Positions 1 through 7,872 of a stretch of 64,000 nucleotides of DNA are shown here, one piece after another. Positions within the stretch are counted from its first letter, which is position 1. Each line of letters opens with the position of its first letter. Source of the stretch: Sphaerimonospora thailandensis (lineage in GTDB: Bacteria; Actinomycetota; Actinomycetes; Streptosporangiales; Streptosporangiaceae); NCBI RefSeq assembly GCF_016863115.1, contig NZ_BOOG01000024.1:1-64000 (forward strand), given 5' to 3'. The translations under genes were made by a program, and so were the position numbers. The notes beneath the pieces were generated by a model, which had not been told where the DNA came from, searched no databases, and worked only from the letters and a program-made list of their open reading frames with translations.

Positions 1-432
1 CCGCGCCACCTGGGCCAGGTCGGGACGCGCCCGCTCCGGACTGCCGGAGGCGGTGGCCAGGACGTCGTTCAGCGCCTGCACGTCCTGTACGGCCTGGGCG
101 CCGCTCTGCCCGGTGGCGGTCCAGTCGAGATCCAGATATCTGGACGGCAGACCGGTGAGCACCCACTCCCCGCGGGGCCTGAGCGTCGCCGGATCCAGGC
201 TTTTCAGGTTCGCCAGGTCGTGCGCCCGTGCTGTACGCGCGTCCATGTCGCGGGCGTCGTCCAGGGCCGCGTCGGTCAGGCGGGCCAGCGGGGCGAGGCT
301 GACCTCGCTGCCCCACCGCTGCATCGTCTGCCGGATCAGCGGTCCGTTGCGTGACAGCACCTCGTGCAGCCGGTGCAGGCGCTTCGCCAACTCCTCAAGG
401 TTGGCGGGATTGACCCCGACGAATCCGTCCAC
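1..432 (-). CDS. Unknown protein, N-terminal part, cut by window edge
   Basis: An open frame of 144 codons runs off the left edge. I chose the GTG at 432 because GGGAGGG lies 5 nt upstream of it. The N-terminus reads VDGFVGVNPANLEEL and is followed by predicted helix with RNGPLIRQTM and RWGSEV. A short helical start with a W-G pair recalls the WXG100-like heads of large actinobacterial secreted or polymorphic-toxin proteins, but this is only a resemblance. No catalytic motif is visible in this portion. The function is unknown. Confidence 0.6.
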   Translation of the reverse strand, partial: MDGFVGVNPANLEELAKRLHRLHEVLSRNGPLIRQTMQRWGSEVSLAPLARLTDAALDDARDMDARTARAHDLANLKSLDPATLRPRGEWVLTGLPSRYLDLDWTATGQSGAQAVQDVQALNDVLATASGSPERARPDLAQVAR

Positions 433-711
433 GACATCCCTCCCTTGCCGTACGGCGCCACGCGATAGGGGAGCGGGTGCGGCGGTTGCGAGGCGCGGCG
501 GATTCCCCTCAGCGATGCGATTGACGGCCCCCGTCAAGGCTAAGCAGACATAGCCGGATAGGCCACGGTTAACCACCGTGAAAAGGAGGATTACCGGATA
601 TCGGTAGTAGCGATAACCGGGGAGATATCGGCGTTCTTGTCCAATTTGATGCCCGGTGCCGAGATGTGGCCGAGTCACATGTCGGAGATGGATAGTGAAT
701 GCTTACCGAGA
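433..711. promoter_or_regulatory. Divergent intergenic region with inverted repeats
   Basis: No gene is visible here. Two inverted repeats stand out: CACGGT-N5-ACCGTG at 564-580 and CCGGATATCG-N7-CGATAACCGG at 594-620 (9 of 10 pairs). With the palindrome at 712-734 they make three symmetric sites between the left-edge gene and the Nudix regulator operon. They are candidate operators (inference). Confidence 0.4.
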
Positions 712-734
712 CTTCCTGTCAGACTGACAAGAAG
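712..734. promoter_or_regulatory. Palindromic operator before the Nudix regulator operon
   Basis: CTTCCTGTCAG-A-CTGACAAGAAG is an inverted repeat with 10 of 11 pairs around base 723. It ends 7 nt before the GTG start at 742. Its position over the start region of a gene for a Nudix-winged-helix protein suggests autorepression, as is known for NrtR regulators (inference). Confidence 0.55.
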
Positions 735-741
735 CTAGCGT

Positions 742-1527
742 GTGCGCATGGACGACGACCGATGGGAGGCCCCGCGGGTTCTGCTCGCGGTCGACCTTGT
801 GATCTTGACTCTGCGCGGCTCCCGCCTGCATGTGCTGCTCATCGAACGTGGTGTCGAGCCTTTTCGCGGCGCCTTGGCCCTGCCGGGAGGTTTTCTCCGC
901 GATCAGGAGGAGGACATCGTCGCGGCGGCGCACAGGGAGTTGTTCGAGGAGGCGGGCCTGGCCGACGTGCCGCATCTGGAGCCGCTGGGGGTGTACGGAG
1001 AACCGGGGCGTGATCCTCGCGGGCGTGTGGTGTCGGTCGCCTATCTGGCGATCGCGCCGCGTCTGCCGGAGCCCGTCGCCGGCACCGACGCGGCGGAGGC
1101 CAGTTGGAGGCCGGTGGAGCACGCCATGTCCTCAAACGTGGAGTTGGCGTTCGACCATCGGCGGATTCTCGCGGACGGCGTCGAACGGGCGCGGGTGAAG
1201 CTGGAACATTCGGCACTCGCGACGGCCTTCTGCGGCGAGACCTTCACCATCTCGGAACTCCAGCAGGTCTACGAGGCGGTGTGGGGGGTCCGGCTGGACC
1301 CCCGGAACTTCTACCGCAAGGTCCAGAGCGCGCGCGGCTTCATCGTCGCGGCCGGTTCCATGCGGCGGACGGAGGGCGGCCGGCCCGCCCGGATGTTCAA
1401 GGCGGGCCCGGTCCAGGCGATCTACCCCCCGATGGTCCGTTCGGCGCAGGCCGTGGCCGAGGGGTCTGACGGCCGTAAAGACGGCCGTACAGCTCAGACC
1501 ATGCCCGAAGGAGGCGCAAACCCATGA
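742..1527 (+). CDS. Nudix domain/winged-helix regulator, NrtR-like
   Basis: 261 aa. A Nudix-fold domain (about residues 12-140) is followed by a winged-helix segment (about 150-225, with TISELQQVYEAVWG and NFYRKVQ). This is the NrtR arrangement, in which the Nudix domain usually senses ADP-ribose-type ligands and the C-terminus binds DNA. The Nudix box spans residues 50-73 and keeps the REL-EE-GL half, but eight residues instead of seven separate the first Glu from Arg, so catalysis may be lost. The start is GTG 742 or ATG 748; neither has a strong ribosome site. The stop overlaps the ATG of the next gene (ATGA), so it is the first gene of a coupled three-gene operon. Its target is probably this operon rather than NAD synthesis genes, none of which is nearby (inference). 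Confidence 0.8.
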   Translation: MRMDDDRWEAPRVLLAVDLVILTLRGSRLHVLLIERGVEPFRGALALPGGFLRDQEEDIVAAAHRELFEEAGLADVPHLEPLGVYGEPGRDPRGRVVSVAYLAIAPRLPEPVAGTDAAEASWRPVEHAMSSNVELAFDHRRILADGVERARVKLEHSALATAFCGETFTISELQQVYEAVWGVRLDPRNFYRKVQSARGFIVAAGSMRRTEGGRPARMFKAGPVQAIYPPMVRSAQAVAEGSDGRKDGRTAQTMPEGGANP

Positions 1528-2687
1528 GCAAGGAGCGTCCCATCGTGTTTCTCACGGCGCTGGACCTTGAGTACCAGGCCGTGAGGGAGCACCTGACCGA
1601 CGTGCGGCCGCATCGCCACCGCGCCGGCACCCGTTTCGAGGTCGGCCGGCTCGCCAATGGCGGGTGCCCGGCCGTCCTTGGGCTGGTCGGCAAGGGAAAC
1701 CATCCGGCGGCGGTGCTCGCCGAGCGGGCCATCGCCGAGTTCGATCCGTTCGCCCTGCTGTTCGTGGGAGTCGCCGGTGCCCTGTGGCCCCAAGTCGGCT
1801 TGGGCGACGTGGTGGTGGCGACCCACGTCTACGCCTATCACGGCGGCACCAGCGAGGACGACGGACTCAAGGCGCGTCCTCGGGTCTGGGAGATCTCGCA
1901 CGAGTCGGATCAGATCGCCCGTCACCTCTATCGCGACGGCACCTGGAAGCGCCACCTCCCCGATGGCGTACCCGCTCCGAACGTCCGCTTCGGACCGATC
2001 GCGGCTGGCGAGGTCGTGCAGGACTCGCCGATCTCCGCGCACGCCCAGTGGGTTCGGCGGACCTACAACGACGCGCTCGCGATCGAGATGGAGGCGGCCG
2101 GGGCGGCGCAGGCCGCCCACCTGAACAGGTCGCTGCCGGTGATCATCGTACGCGGCGTGAGCGACCGGGCGGACGGCACCAAGGCGGCCACCGACGGCGC
2201 GGACTGGCAGCGGAGAGCGGTGGTGAACGCGGCGGCGTTCGCCACGGCACTGGCCGAGGAACTGGCTCGGGAATCACATCATGGTCGGCCTGCCGACAGG
2301 ACGGGAAGGGCGGAGGACAAGCCGATGGGTGGAGACATCAGGAATGTCGCCGGCGGCAACGCCTGGGTGGGCGTGCAGGCCGGGCACATCCATGGCGACG
2401 TTTCGATCGGACGATCGCCGGAGTCCGGCCTCGATCCGGCGGCGCGGCTCGCGGACCTTCACGCCCGACTCCGAAAGGCTCGGACGGCGGGAGAAGTGGA
2501 CGAGGAGACCTTCACCGCGGCGCAGGAGGAGCTCGCGGTCGTCTCCGAATCCCTGGCGGCGAGCACGGAGCAGGGCAAGAGCCGAGCGATGATCGCCCTC
2601 AAGAAGCTACGCGGCCTGCTGGTGGACGTGGCCGATCTGGCGGCGAAGGTGGCGGCCGTCATCGCCGCGGTCCGAGGCGTCTCGTGA
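1524..2687 (+). CDS. PNP/MTAN-fold nucleoside phosphorylase-like protein
   Basis: 387 aa. Residues about 5-250 form a nucleoside phosphorylase/nucleosidase domain, with GVAG at 82-85, the GLGDVVVA strand at 92-99, the EME ribose-binding motif at 188-190 and SD at 213-214. The remainder is a tail: a motif at 274-293 (NVAGGNAWVGVQAGHIHGDV) and a predicted helical bundle. Free-standing PNP domains joined to such tails occur in actinobacterial conflict and signalling proteins, where they probably cleave a nucleotide signal; that role is inferred. GAAGGAGG lies about 10 nt before ATG 1524. It overlaps both neighbours, and the same GVQA motif opens the next protein, which argues that the two act together. 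Confidence 0.75.
   Translation: MSKERPIVFLTALDLEYQAVREHLTDVRPHRHRAGTRFEVGRLANGGCPAVLGLVGKGNHPAAVLAERAIAEFDPFALLFVGVAGALWPQVGLGDVVVATHVYAYHGGTSEDDGLKARPRVWEISHESDQIARHLYRDGTWKRHLPDGVPAPNVRFGPIAAGEVVQDSPISAHAQWVRRTYNDALAIEMEAAGAAQAAHLNRSLPVIIVRGVSDRADGTKAATDGADWQRRAVVNAAAFATALAEELARESHHGRPADRTGRAEDKPMGGDIRNVAGGNAWVGVQAGHIHGDVSIGRSPESGLDPAARLADLHARLRKARTAGEVDEETFTAAQEELAVVSESLAASTEQGKSRAMIALKKLRGLLVDVADLAAKVAAVIAAVRGVS
2325..2687 (+). CDS. Possible internal translation product of the PNP gene
   Basis: Inside the PNP gene, GGAGG at 2312-2316 stands 8 nt before ATG 2325, an ideal start signal in the same frame. It would give a 120-aa protein made only of the GVQA motif and the helical tail. This may be a separately made partner subunit or just chance. 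There is no direct evidence of use. Confidence 0.3.
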   Translation: MGGDIRNVAGGNAWVGVQAGHIHGDVSIGRSPESGLDPAARLADLHARLRKARTAGEVDEETFTAAQEELAVVSESLAASTEQGKSRAMIALKKLRGLLVDVADLAAKVAAVIAAVRGVS

Positions 2688-4687
2688 ATGCTCCGGGTGG
2701 GAGCACGACGAACATCGCGGACGGCTCGGCCACCGTCGGTGTCCAGGCGCAGACCGTGCACGCCGTCAACTTCTACGAAATCTTCCCCGGTGACTCGCCA
2801 CAGCGGAAATTCGAGGTGGGCCTCCGTTTTCTGCGCGGCGGGGTGCCCGCCAAGGCGAGGGAGCACATAGGCGAAGCGGTTGCGGAAGACTACGTGACGA
2901 GCCGGTCCTGTTTCTATCTGCTGCTCGCCCTGCTGAGCGGCCGCACGTTGCGGCAGTTGCCGAAGGAAGACCTGGCCATGTTGCGCATCGCTCAGGGGCG
3001 GATCGTCGGCGGCATCGACGAGTGGAGCGAAGCGATCGGCGTGATCAGTCGTCTCCTGACGTCTCTGCAGAAAGGCGACGTCGTTCCCGCTACCGTCGAA
3101 GCGGAGCTCAACCGGCTGGGCCGGATCCAGCGGGACGAGATCCAGCAGCATCTTGAGATGTTCCTGAACGGTTCCATTCAGGATGTTCTGTGGGCGCGCG
3201 CCTTCGAGTCGGCGAGAAAGGACCGATGTGACAGGCGGCGTCTGGACCGCACCTGGATGTTCTTCCAGCCCAGTCCCACCGGGGCGCGGGTACGGCAGCC
3301 GAATCCGGTCACGACCACGATCGGCGACCGGGGTCGATCGATCACAGCCTCGATCCTGTCGCTGGCGGCCGCCTGTTTCATCGGGGTGCCAGCGTGGCAG
3401 CATGCCTGGTTTTCGACGCTCCCCGCCCTGCTGCTCTTCGGCGTCGGCTGCTACGTGTGCTGGCGGAACGGCGTGGAATGGCGGTTTCTGGTCGAACGTC
3501 GCCGGGACAAGGATCGGGATTATCTGGCCGTCGGCCCGAAGCCCGCCGCCGCCGCGCAACGGGGCTTCGCAGGCAAGATCGATCGGCAGTTCGACCATTA
3601 TTTCGCGAGGTACGTCCCGCGGAACACGGAAAGGGCGCAGTGGCTGGCTCACACGGCCGGGATCCGGCGGACGCTGCGCGATGAGGTGGTCGACATCTAT
3701 CGCGAGAGCAGGACCGATGCCGAAAAGGTCGCGTGGCTCGTCAGATATCTCGTCAGCGACGTGAGACAGCGCTGGGAGAGGGGCACGCTGTGGGATTATC
3801 GCGACCGGCTCCGGGTCGCACCGTCCACGAAGGGCCTGTTCGTGCTCGGGGTCGCCGCGTCAACCGCGGGCGGAGCGACGATGATCTGGGCTGCTCTGCA
3901 GGTCCAGCCTTTTCACGCCGTGGTCGCCGCGGTCATCGCCGCGGCGGCCGGCCGGGTCGCCGCCCTGGGCTGGTTGCGCATCGTCCTGGAGCACAGGAGA
4001 TTCGCCGCAGAACGGGAGGACGCTCGGCGATCCCTGGCCGGTCGCGAGGCGGCCTTCGAACGATGGACCGCCAAGCTCGCGGACAGACCGTCCGATCTTG
4101 AAATGGCTCACTGGCTGGACTGCGACCGCAAGGCGTTGATGGAGGAGGCGATGGGGCACTACAAACTGGAGCCGAGCGATGTCGTCGCCCATGCCTTCAT
4201 CGAGGCGCCCGGCAAGTCCTACAAGCGGGCGCGGGTCAGCAAGGGACCCTGGCGGTATACGAGATACAGACTCCTGATCTTCCTGCTCACCGCGGACGGC
4301 GTACGGCAGATGACCGCCGACCTCGACTTCGTCGAGGCGAGCTTCCATGACAGGGGGAGGATCAGCTATCGCTACGACGCCATCGCGGCGGTCCATGCCA
4401 CCGAGGCCGACGACGGCGGCAGATCATTCGAGCTCACCCTTGTCAACGGCGAACCGATCAAGGTCAAGATGATCGAGGCTCTCCAGGCCGTCGTCGAACC
4501 GGGGGAGGACGAGCGATCCGTGTCACGGGTGACGCTCGATGCCGCCGGGCTCGGAAACACGCTGCACGTTCTCGAGGGCGTCGCCGCCGAGGGAAAGGAA
4601 TGGATCGGCCACGAACGTAAGCGGGAGGAGGCCAGCCTGGCCACTCTCGCCGACGCCGTTCAAGGGATCTCCCCGCGGTACGAGTAG
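2684..4687 (+). CDS. Four-TM protein of the Nudix-PNP operon
   Basis: 667 aa from GTG 2684, which overlaps the PNP stop (GTGA). The open frame extends far upstream, but that part lies under two better-supported genes, so I start here. Order: motif NIADGSATVGVQAQTVHAV (10-28); a helical region (40-190) resembling a tetratricopeptide or helical scaffold; TM pair at about 220-236 and 243-260; a charged central segment; TM pair at about 384-405 and 411-431; then a soluble C-terminal domain of about 230 residues. No catalytic motif is recognised. By context it may be a membrane effector or anchor controlled by the nucleosidase (inference). The family is unknown to me. Confidence 0.75.
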   Translation: MNAPGGSTTNIADGSATVGVQAQTVHAVNFYEIFPGDSPQRKFEVGLRFLRGGVPAKAREHIGEAVAEDYVTSRSCFYLLLALLSGRTLRQLPKEDLAMLRIAQGRIVGGIDEWSEAIGVISRLLTSLQKGDVVPATVEAELNRLGRIQRDEIQQHLEMFLNGSIQDVLWARAFESARKDRCDRRRLDRTWMFFQPSPTGARVRQPNPVTTTIGDRGRSITASILSLAAACFIGVPAWQHAWFSTLPALLLFGVGCYVCWRNGVEWRFLVERRRDKDRDYLAVGPKPAAAAQRGFAGKIDRQFDHYFARYVPRNTERAQWLAHTAGIRRTLRDEVVDIYRESRTDAEKVAWLVRYLVSDVRQRWERGTLWDYRDRLRVAPSTKGLFVLGVAASTAGGATMIWAALQVQPFHAVVAAVIAAAAGRVAALGWLRIVLEHRRFAAEREDARRSLAGREAAFERWTAKLADRPSDLEMAHWLDCDRKALMEEAMGHYKLEPSDVVAHAFIEAPGKSYKRARVSKGPWRYTRYRLLIFLLTADGVRQMTADLDFVEASFHDRGRISYRYDAIAAVHATEADDGGRSFELTLVNGEPIKVKMIEALQAVVEPGEDERSVSRVTLDAAGLGNTLHVLEGVAAEGKEWIGHERKREEASLATLADAVQGISPRYE

Positions 4688-4802
4688 GCCTGGGCCGCTT
4701 CCGGTACGGCCGAGCGTGGGTGTCAGCGGCCCAATCAGGCGCCGAGCCTGGAGGTTATCCGGGCCAGACTGCTCGGCGTAAAGCCGGGCCCCGAGGTTGT
4801 GT

Positions 4803-5486
4803 TCAGTCGGATGTCTTATCCGTCCAAAGTTCGTTTTCGGCCAGTTCGAGGCCGAGTCGGTCGGCCCACTGTTGCGCCCATGCCCTCATGGCATTGATCT
4901 CGTCTGGCCCGCAGCCGTACACCGCGAACTCCTCGTCCTGGTAGACGGCGGCGTGTTCGAGCTGGTCGCGCAGGTCTTCGGGGAAGAAGTCCTCACCGAG
5001 GACGCGCCTGGCCATGGCGGCCAGCTCCGCGTCGCTGAAGTATTCGGTGGCCGCGTGCACATCGATGAGATCGCGGGGTAGGCCGCGATCGTGCAGAGCG
5101 CCCACCTTGAGGGCCACCGCGTCCTCCATCGAGAGGACAGGGCCGAAGCTCATGATCGACGGAGGATGGTTCAGCGGTTCCTTGAGGATGTCGATGCGAT
5201 ATCTGGTGCTATGTGGAAACCGCACGAGCAGATGCCCTTTTCGGTCCTGTGCCGAGATCACGGAGGTTTCAAGACCGGCCTGCTGGTAGGTATGTGCAAG
5301 AGCGTTGACGATTTCTTCCATCGGTGCGCTGCTTGCAGTGGCGAAGTCGATGTCGTCGGAAGGCCTGGTGACGAGGCCGTGCGCCTTGATCGCGTATCCG
5401 CCGGCCAGGACCAGGCCGTACCTGTCGCAGACGGGCAGGGCGGCTTGCATCAGCAGCGCGTGGTCGCCTTCAAGCAGGGCGGGCAA
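4803..5486 (-). CDS. AbiEii/MenT-type nucleotidyltransferase toxin-like protein
   Basis: About 227 aa from TTG 5486. The open frame reaches 5567, but similarity to the family begins near LQLPALLEG; the start is uncertain, and ATG 5450 is another option. The core LVLAGGYAIKAHG followed by RPSDDIDFAT is the nucleotidyltransferase signature: the GG loop, then the metal-binding D-x-D pair. Downstream, YRIDILKEPLN and EDAVALKVGALHDRGLPRDLID match the AbiEii/AbiGii family, whose studied members transfer nucleotides to tRNA or other targets and act as toxins. It overlaps the 3' end of the small upstream gene, a typical toxin-antitoxin arrangement. Bioinformatic call only. Confidence 0.7.
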   Translation of the reverse strand: MPALLEGDHALLMQAALPVCDRYGLVLAGGYAIKAHGLVTRPSDDIDFATASSAPMEEIVNALAHTYQQAGLETSVISAQDRKGHLLVRFPHSTRYRIDILKEPLNHPPSIMSFGPVLSMEDAVALKVGALHDRGLPRDLIDVHAATEYFSDAELAAMARRVLGEDFFPEDLRDQLEHAAVYQDEEFAVYGCGPDEINAMRAWAQQWADRLGLELAENELWTDKTSD

Positions 5487-5817
5487 CTGAAGTTCGCAGT
5501 TCGGGGAAGTGGTCCTGCCATAGCCGACGCAGCGGTCGGGGCAGGCGGAGTCGTGACCACTGCGCACGCAGGAGGTCGGCGTTCAACCATCGGGTGTAGT
5601 GTTCGCGGGTGACCCCGGCGGTCAGCACAGTCATGTAGCAGAGGTACCGCTGATCGGGATCGGCCAGGTCGAAGCTCCGACGGCCGGACCATGCGAGATC
5701 GACCGGTAGCATCACCACCCCGTGATCGGGGCCGGCCAACTCGTCCAGGGACGAGGGCATAGCCTCGTCCGCGCCAGCCCACCGTGATGGCAACGACGCC
5801 GCATCCTGGCTGCTCAT
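5470..5817 (-). CDS. Putative antitoxin/partner of the AbiEii-like protein
   Basis: 115 aa from ATG 5817; ATG 5760 (MPSSLDEL) is an alternative because GGAGG sits only 1 nt before the first. It contains PDHGVVMLPVDLAWSG, FDLADPDQRYLCYMTVL, HYTRWLNADLL and LWQDHFPEL. I know this pattern from short actinobacterial proteins encoded just before AbiEii-like nucleotidyltransferases; no biochemical role is established. The 3' end overlaps the toxin gene, so the two are probably co-translated. It is not the classical AbiEi winged-helix antitoxin as far as I can see. Confidence 0.6.
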   Translation of the reverse strand: MSSQDAASLPSRWAGADEAMPSSLDELAGPDHGVVMLPVDLAWSGRRSFDLADPDQRYLCYMTVLTAGVTREHYTRWLNADLLRAQWSRLRLPRPLRRLWQDHFPELRTSVARPA

Positions 5818-6002
5818 GCCTCCAGTGTGGCCTAATCTCTTGGCACGCGCACCCACAACGCCTGACAGTGAGTGCGGCGGAGGCCGCAGTGAGCAGCGTG
5901 ACGCCGGCAATGCCTCGGGACCGCTTCTCTCATCCCCTTGATCTCAATTAGGCCTACGGCGACAACGACGACGCCGTGGCGATCAGTGTGGCCCCGGAGT
6001 AG

Positions 6003-7646
6003 TCAGGCCGTGGGGATGCGGGCGAAGCGGGTGGCGATGTGGAGGTCGTGCTCGATGCGGGCGGCGGCCTCCCGGAGCTGGGGCAGTACGGCCTCGCGGG
6101 TCCCCTCGGCGGTCTGCCGGTGCGCGTGCGTGGACACGTTGACGGCCGCGACGACCTCGCCGGCGCGGTCGCGCACCGGGACGGCGATGGACCGCAGCCC
6201 CTCCTCCAGTTCCTGGTCCACCAGGGCGTACCCGTCCCGCCTGACCTGGTCGAGCAGCTCGGCGAGCCGTACCGGCGACGTGACCGTGTGGCGGGTGAGC
6301 GGGCGCAGGTCGGCGCGGGCCGGATAGGCGGCACGGTCGGCATCGCCCAGCCCGGCCAGCAGGACCCGGCCCATCGACGTCGCGTACGCGGGGAAGCGGG
6401 TGCCCACCGTGATGTCCACGCTCATGATCCGCTCGGTGGGCACCCGCGCGACGTACCGGATGTCGTCCCCGGCGAGGATGGCCATCGACGCCGAGTCCCG
6501 CACCTCGCCGGCCAGCCAGGTCAGGTGCGGCTGCGCGATCTGGGGCAGCGTCAGCCGGGCCAGGCAGGCGTACCCGAGGTCGAGCACGCGCGGCGTCAGC
6601 CGGAACAGCCTGTCCTCGGCGGCCACATAACCCAGGTGGGCCAGGGTGATCAGGGCCCGCCGTACGGTCGCCCGGGGCAGCCCGGTGGCCTCGGCCAGGG
6701 CGGAGAGCGACATCGCCGCGGTCGTGAACCCGGTGAGCACGGCGAGGCCCCGGGCGAGGGACTCGACGAGCTCCGGGCCCTCGTCGGACAGACGGGTCCG
6801 CGCGGTGCCCACCGGTCCGAGAGCGGGGGGAGCGGTGAGCGCGTGCTCCATCGCCGCGGCCGTTTCGCGCAGTCTGGGCGGCATCGCGGCGCACAGTGAT
6901 GCCGCATCGTGCCTGCTGGTATGGCTGACCACGCTCACCGCGCACACCGCGCGCCCGGTGGCGTCGCGCACCGGTAAGGCTACCGCGACCAGTCCGGGCT
7001 CGATCAGCTGGTCGTCGGCCGACCAACCCTTCTGCCGGGCCTGGGCCGCCCGATCCTCGAACGAGTCCGCCCCGTGGGCACTGTCGGGAGGCAGCACTGG
7101 GAAACCGGCGTAGCCGGGGTCGGAGACCACGCGCAGGCGCCACCTTTCCCACTGGGCGGGGGACCAGTCGGCGGCGAAGAGAGCCCCCGGCGCGGCGCAC
7201 TCGGCGGGGAGCAGGTCGCCGACGCGGAAAACCGCCGTCATCCTGCGCCGCCGCGGCGCCTGGTGGACGAAGCGGACACCGTCGGCGTCCGGAACGGCGA
7301 GCGAGACCGACTCGTCGAGCTCGTCGGCGAGCCGGTCGGCGTACGGCCCGAGCAGTCCGGGAAGCCGTGAGGCGGCCAGATAGGCGTTGCCGAGCTCCAT
7401 CAGCGCCGGGGCGAGCACCGCGTCGCGGCCGGCCGGTCGCACGTAGCCGAGCCGGACGAGTGTGCCGAGCACCCGGTCGACGGTCGATCGGGCGAGGCCG
7501 GCGTCGCGGGTCAGGTCGCTCACGGTGCGGCGCCCCCCGGCGAGGGAGAGGCGCCGGATCACGGCCAGTCCGCGGATCAGCGGGCCGACCGCCTCCTTCG
7601 GCGGATCGCCCGCCGGCAGGGCCTCGCCGGTCGTCGCCTCTGTCAT
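6003..7646 (-). CDS. Double-length IclR-family regulator of the pca cluster
   Basis: 547 aa, twice the normal IclR length. It carries two complete units in tandem. Unit 1 has a winged helix at about 25-80 (VSDLTRDAGLARSTVDRVL) and an effector domain ending near VCAVSVVSH. Unit 2 has a winged helix at about 300-350 (LSALAEATGLPRATVRRAL) and an effector domain ending near VVAAVNVSTHAH. It is transcribed away from pcaI across a 226-bp gap holding two palindromic sites. IclR proteins of the PcaR/PcaU/PobR group sense protocatechuate, beta-ketoadipate or 4-hydroxybenzoate, so control of the cluster is likely. The tandem form could let one chain bind two half-sites or two ligands (inference). Confidence 0.85.
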   Translation of the reverse strand: MTEATTGEALPAGDPPKEAVGPLIRGLAVIRRLSLAGGRRTVSDLTRDAGLARSTVDRVLGTLVRLGYVRPAGRDAVLAPALMELGNAYLAASRLPGLLGPYADRLADELDESVSLAVPDADGVRFVHQAPRRRRMTAVFRVGDLLPAECAAPGALFAADWSPAQWERWRLRVVSDPGYAGFPVLPPDSAHGADSFEDRAAQARQKGWSADDQLIEPGLVAVALPVRDATGRAVCAVSVVSHTSRHDAASLCAAMPPRLRETAAAMEHALTAPPALGPVGTARTRLSDEGPELVESLARGLAVLTGFTTAAMSLSALAEATGLPRATVRRALITLAHLGYVAAEDRLFRLTPRVLDLGYACLARLTLPQIAQPHLTWLAGEVRDSASMAILAGDDIRYVARVPTERIMSVDITVGTRFPAYATSMGRVLLAGLGDADRAAYPARADLRPLTRHTVTSPVRLAELLDQVRRDGYALVDQELEEGLRSIAVPVRDRAGEVVAAVNVSTHAHRQTAEGTREAVLPQLREAAARIEHDLHIATRFARIPTA

Positions 7647-7698
7647 CGTGCTCTCCCCCTGCGGCCGTGCCGTACCCGCTCCTCACCACGTGCGGACG

Positions 7699-7765
7699 TT
7701 GACACCTGCCCGGTGGTGGACAAAACTTGGTTCGACAATAATGAACTACAGTTCGCCAGGCGAAC
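7699..7765. promoter_or_regulatory. pca divergent promoter region with two IclR-type operators
   Basis: GTTC-N9-GAAC at 7730-7746 is followed 4 bp later by the perfect palindrome GTTCGCC-A-GGCGAAC at 7751-7765. Known operators of pca-type IclR regulators also have GTTCG/CGAAC half-sites. TTGACA at 7699-7704 is a possible -35 element for pcaI, but no convincing -10 follows at 17 bp. The site pair fits a double-length regulator. Confidence 0.55.
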
Positions 7766-7872
7766 AAGCGCGATCGTCCCCGATCTCGGCCTCCGCCGGG
7801 TCGTGCGGGACCCCCGCGTGAAGACGAGTCGTGAAGACGAGTACGGCGTGAGGATGAGAGACGACGACGGAA

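Noticed and set aside
1664-2683. Upstream extension of the four-TM gene's reading frame by 340 codons
   Set aside because: It lies entirely under the better-supported PNP gene and reads as Arg/Gly-rich low-complexity sequence; the GTGA overlap at 2684 is the natural start.
5950-6002. Plus-strand fragment AYGDNDDAVAISVAPE followed by stop
   Set aside because: Only 16 residues after an in-frame stop and no start; it looks like a coding tail but is too short to assign.
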